Shown here: one piece after another, positions 60,426 through 64,000 of the stretch
Numbering within the stretch: the first letter of the stretch is position 1
Layout of the letters: every line of letters starts with the position of its first letter
The notes under the pieces: model-generated
Told to the model about the DNA's origin: nothing
Databases searched by the model: none
Seen by the model: only the letters and a program-made list of their open reading frames with translations
DNA from: Amphibalanus amphitrite
Taxonomy: Eukaryota > Arthropoda > Thecostraca > Balanomorpha > Balanidae
NCBI RefSeq assembly: GCF_019059575.1
Contig: NW_024882744.1
Coordinates: 62,001-126,000, forward strand
DNA length: 64,000 bases
Direction of reading: 5' to 3'
Translations under genes and position numbers: made by a program

Positions 60426-61672
60426 GGTGGTCTGTGCTCTGTGGTCGCCGCTGCTGGGTGATAGGTATGTTTGCGTGTTTGCGGGGGGCCGGGACGGTGG
60501 GCTGTTTAGTCTGTGGCTGTGTGTTGGTCCTAGACCGTGTGTCGGTTCGTGTCTGCGGGTGCGTGCGTCCATCGGCGGGCCGGCGGGACACCTGTGTCCG
60601 TCACGCGTCCCATCAGCCGTCGGCACTGTGTCGTGTCGTCTCTGACGCACCGTCACCCCACGGCGATAAGACCTGTCTGTATGCAGGGCACACAGGTGTG
60701 CGGAGCAGGGGCGTGGTGGCCCCAGCCCCCGTTATCAGAGGCGTCGCCAGTTCAGGTGATAGGGGCATGCTTTGTCGTTACAAGCCAACATGGAATTTGC
60801 CTTGCTTTTTCCTGTCGACGTTCCATCAATGACTGGTCATTGGACGCATTTTCTCATATTTTTCCTGGAGATTGATATAGCTGTTTTCAATAGAAGACGC
60901 GTGACGTTCGCTCTGAATCACACGCAACTTCAAGACAGTTCGCTCTGAATCAGCCGGCCTCGCGTGCCGCCAGCTCCGCGGCTGCGTGCGGTGCAACAGC
61001 TCGAGTGGCTGAAGCCTGGTAGTTAGGTAGCTAGCGGTGGGAAAAGACAGGTGTTGGTGGCTGACAGCTCTCTCTGCAGACCGACCAGTCGGCTCCCAGT
61101 CCGCCGCGTCTCGGGCGGCTCACTAGTCACTAACCCACAGGACGGCGTGGGAACGCCTACAGACAACGATCGTATCGACATGTCGAACGTTGTGTTAGAG
61201 AGCCAGCTGTCTTGTTTGTACTTTGATGAGCCTGGGATCCCCGGAATTACTATTGTTTTTATCTCGTTTTTGGTGTCGCTCCAATAACTAACTATCTCTT
61301 TATTATGGCATTGCAACGCCGTTGAGGGAAACGGTTCATGTCGTCTGTCTAAGTGCATCCACTGCATGCACCTATTGAGGTAGGCGGACACACCAACGCC
61401 CCGACGACACCCTCCCATTCAGCGCGAGCCACGCAGTCCGGCAGATTGTATCAATAGGACGACACGCGACGCACGCAGCCGCCACGCACGCGGCACGCAA
61501 CAAACACTGATCAGCGCCCGCGGCCAATGGCTTATTGCACGCGGGCATGGTGACGTGCAGGCCAAGGCACGCCGCTTACAGCTCATTTCATATTCAGTGC
61601 ACAGGCACTTCGGTGCATTTTCTTGTCGAGGTGCAAGTTCGACCCTATGTTTTGTGGAAGAATTACGTAGCG

Positions 61673-61680
61673 TATAAATA
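61673..61680 (+). promoter_or_regulatory. Candidate TATA box TATAAATA
   Basis: A consensus TATAAATA lies 44 bp before the ATG at 61724 and in a GC-rich setting. With a start about 30 bp downstream, the leader would be only about 20 nt. It is the best core-promoter match in the window. Confidence 0.4.
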
Positions 61681-61723
61681 GTGCACAGGCGCTGGATGCT
61701 GCATTTTGCGGCGCGGCGCAGGC

Positions 61724-61897
61724 ATGGAGATAGTCGCTGGCTCCCCTGCGCGCGCACTGACGGCCGCACGCACACGCGTACGCGTCCGTCGTGCCGGCGG
61801 TGGGCCGGGTCGATCGTCGGCGCCGTCGTGGTCGGCCCAATCGATGGTGGACGGCGGCCTTTCCGTGTTTCACCGGCGGCGCGCGCCCTCCGCTGTC
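61724..61897 (+). CDS. Candidate alternative first exon (58 codons, phase 0)
   Basis: The frame from ATGGAGATAGTCGCTGG is open for 58 codons to GCTGTC|GTGAGT, phase 0. The donor hexamer is good but the exon-side base is C. The peptide is basic and Ser-rich (ends HRRRAPSAVV). It lies directly under the TATAAATA. The composition is also what GC-rich DNA gives by chance, so support is mainly the TATA box plus phase. Confidence 0.35.
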
Positions 61898-62222
61898 GTG
61901 AGTGCCGGCTTTTTGTGACCGCTGCCGCCGGCGTCGGCTGTCGGGGCGACCGCCACGGTCGGCCGGTCGGGTCCACCGAGCACGGACACGGGCCTCGCCG
62001 CCGCACCGCCGCGGCTGCCGTGTCGCTTGTCCCACCGACTGTCCAAGGCTGTGGCTCGACGGGCCGTCTCATGGCGCTGACGGCTCCTGCGGCGCAGCGG
62101 GGCTGGTGGAGGTCTGCCGGCCCTGAGCGCGGCGGCGGAGCGGCGGCCGTCGGGCCTGTCCAGTCCGTCCGCTGCGGCCGGTGCGCCGTCCACCCGCTCC
62201 CATTGGCGCACCTCGCGCTGAC

Positions 62223-62524
62223 TAGTGGTGCCAATTTCATGAAATTTCAATTCCAATTCCGATCCAATTCCAAGAAATTGCCAAGTAAATTTCCAATTTT
62301 GTCCAAAGCGGGGGCTATTCCAATTTTTAACGATTTTTGCATTTTTTGCGTAAATTTTAAGTGTTTAAAAGCGTTTTAAAGGCCTCCGTTTTAAAATTTT
62401 AAATTTTAAAGGCCTTGTGTTCCGATTAATTTCCAAAAAAATGTTAAGAATTCCGTCCAAATTCCAAATTGGAATTGGACAAAAATTGGAATTCCAAGAA
62501 AAGAAATTCCGATTGGCACCAATA
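62223..62524. mobile_element. hAT-like MITE, 302 bp
   Basis: The ends are TAGTGGTGCCAATTTC and, inverted, TATTGGTGCCAATC. GCGCTGAC flanks both sides exactly (62215-62222, 62525-62532). The body is AT-rich with many AATTCC words. No coding capacity. Confidence 0.85.
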
Positions 62525-62907
62525 GCGCTGACCCAGTTCCACCGGGACGATCGTCGGTCGGCGGGAAGCGGCCGACGCGAGCTGACGAGCGCCGAGAGAG
62601 AGTGGGGAGGCCGGAGAGGGAACGAACGGACGAGAAAGCGTTCGTACGGCGAGATAGATACAATGCATCGGGTCTGGCAACGAACTTACTAGAAAAAGGT
62701 TATCTGGCTATGTCCCTCAAGGAAGAGAAGAATAATCGCCTCGTGGCTCGTGTCTGCAGCGGTCTGCATTTCCAGCGAGCGTGCCAGCCTGTCCGGTCCA
62801 TCGTCCTTCACTGCACAATAACTTAGTCCCAACAGATACGATCGAGGATACGCTATACGCTAGCACGGGACGGCATGACCTCACACGGCATTCCATGCTG
62901 CCCTAAC

Positions 62908-63951
62908 TAGAGGTGGAAATGAATATTAGTCATTAGTCAAAAATTAGTCGACTAACGTTAGTCAAGCGCTTTTTTAGTCAGTCAAAAGTCAGTCAACCAA
63001 AATATTTGTTAGTCATTAGTCAGTCATTAGTCAATGATTTTGTTGCATATTAGTCGACTAATTTGTCGTAATTCGTGAGGTGACTTAGCCCGCGCTCCAC
63101 TGGGGTCGCCCCCGAACGCGCCCGACTGGGGGGGGGGGGTAAATTTTACCCCTCCCCCTGTTATCTCCCGAACCAGGCGTCGTAACGGCCGACATATCTT
63201 GCGCCCGCTTCGCATTGCGTTGGCCATAAAATGATTAGGGATAAAATTTGGGATCGATTGGTGTTTTTTTCCGGTGTCGATCGGACGTCTAGAAGCGCTT
63301 TGATGCGTAACTTGTAAACGGCCACAGGCTGTACTTTTAACAGTAATCGTTTCAGCCAGGCATATAATGTCGTTGGCCCAGTGCCCACCATGGCCAACAT
63401 CATTGGCGGATCCAGCCCGACGTTTTTTTTTTTTTTTGGGGGGGGGGGCAAATGGCCGAAATGACCCCTTTCTTTCCATGCGCCGCCATAGGCGTAATAT
63501 TAAAACTCGGGTCTTTTTGGGGGGGGGGCAAACGGGCTTTGGGGGGGGGCAATGGTCCTAAATGTCCCCCCTGGATCCGCCAGTGGCCAACATCCCCAGC
63601 TGCTGATTGCACTGCTTTGTTCATTGCTGATTGCGTTCATTGTGGTCAAACATCACAGGTCACATGCTCTGAAATGCTGAATGGAACAAACATTAAAATA
63701 AAACATGGTGTTGGTCATCGTTTATATTTCTTAGCGTATCGGCAGATTTTTATTTACGCAGTGCTAGCAAATTCCGAAATTTAGTCAAATATTAGTCAAA
63801 ATCAAGAAAAGTAGCGTTAGTCATTCAATAGTCAGTCAAGCTTTTTGAGACGAAAATTTAGTCAATCAAAAGTCAGTCAACCAAAATTGTCATTAGTCAT
63901 TAGTCAGTCATTAGTCAAGATTTTGGAAAACGTTAGTCATTTCCACCTCTA
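62908..63951. mobile_element. hAT-like element, 1.04 kb, with TTAGTCA sub-terminal repeats
   Basis: The ends are TAGAGGTGGAAATGA and its inverse. GCCCTAAC flanks exactly (62900-62907, 63952-63959). Both sub-terminal regions (62925-63070 and 63780-63935) are dense in TTAGTCA and AGTCAGTCA. A possible decayed TTAA-type end (TTAGCCCGCGCTCCACTGGG) lies at 63089. It hosts the 185 bp MITE at 63401-63585. Confidence 0.92.
63401..63585. mobile_element. hAT-like MITE, 185 bp
   Basis: The left end is CATTGGCGGATCCAG; the right end inverted is CACTGGCGGATCCAG. GCCAACAT flanks exactly on both sides. The interior is two G-rich tracts with similar inner sequence (GGGGCAAATGG, GGGGCAATGG). It is nested in 62908-63951. 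Confidence 0.92.
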
Positions 63952-64000
63952 GCCCTAACACGAAACTGATCAGACTTGCTGCGTTATGTGCGCCTGTTAT

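Noticed and set aside
61079-61130. Possible acceptor exon after CTCTCTCTGCAG
   Set aside because: Good acceptor tract, but the phase-0 frame ends at a stop within 18 codons and has no donor; not accepted as the next exon of the gene.
61419-62240. 273-codon minus-strand frame
   Set aside because: It runs into a MITE (62223-62524) at its 5' end and overlaps a plus-strand candidate exon; composition looks like chance.

Overview
The window is animal genomic DNA, most likely arthropod. A crustacean such as a barnacle is a weak guess from the GC-rich coding style, long TE-filled introns and abundant hAT and TTAA-type elements; nothing here fixes the species. No prokaryotic, organellar, tRNA or rRNA signal was seen.

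The backbone is the 5' part of one large plus-strand gene. Four exons join with canonical GT-AG sites and matching phases: 4970-5252, 28971-29123, 33509-33652 and 35741-40743. Together they give at least 1861 residues: a short membrane-anchor N-terminus, an acidic Ser-rich linker, then a giant 5.0 kb exon coding a Ser/Pro-rich, mostly disordered protein with repeated basic-x-Ser-x-x-Asp/Asn-Leu motifs. The last exon ends at a phase-0 donor (40743|GTGAGT), and no convincing next exon appears before 64000, so the rest of the gene lies outside. I do not recognise the family.

From 40.7 to 62 kb there are several GC-rich islands with short ATG-started frames that run into donors in phase 0: 43584-43628, 51759-51818, 59067-59144, 60042-60158 and 61724-61897. 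This is the same phase as the end of the giant exon, so they are candidate alternative first exons that would splice to the same downstream exon and make shorter isoforms.

Region by region: 1-4.5 kb is nested repeats; 4.5-5.25 kb is the promoter side and exon 1; 5.25-29 kb is a 23.7 kb intron packed with transposons, including a 118-bp-arm hairpin, two inverted 1.16 kb TA-flanked elements, a 6.0 kb hAT-like element, a 2.3 kb insertion built on a satellite palindrome, and a three-level nested tower. 29.1-33.5 kb has a splice-donor minisatellite and another hAT-like element. 33-54 kb is comparatively transposon-poor and holds the giant exon and most candidate promoters. 54-64 kb is again transposon-rich.

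Many mobile elements could be bounded to the base because terminal inverted repeats and target-site duplications (8 bp for hAT-like, TTAA for piggyBac-like) are directly readable. None carries a recognisable transposase, so all look non-autonomous.
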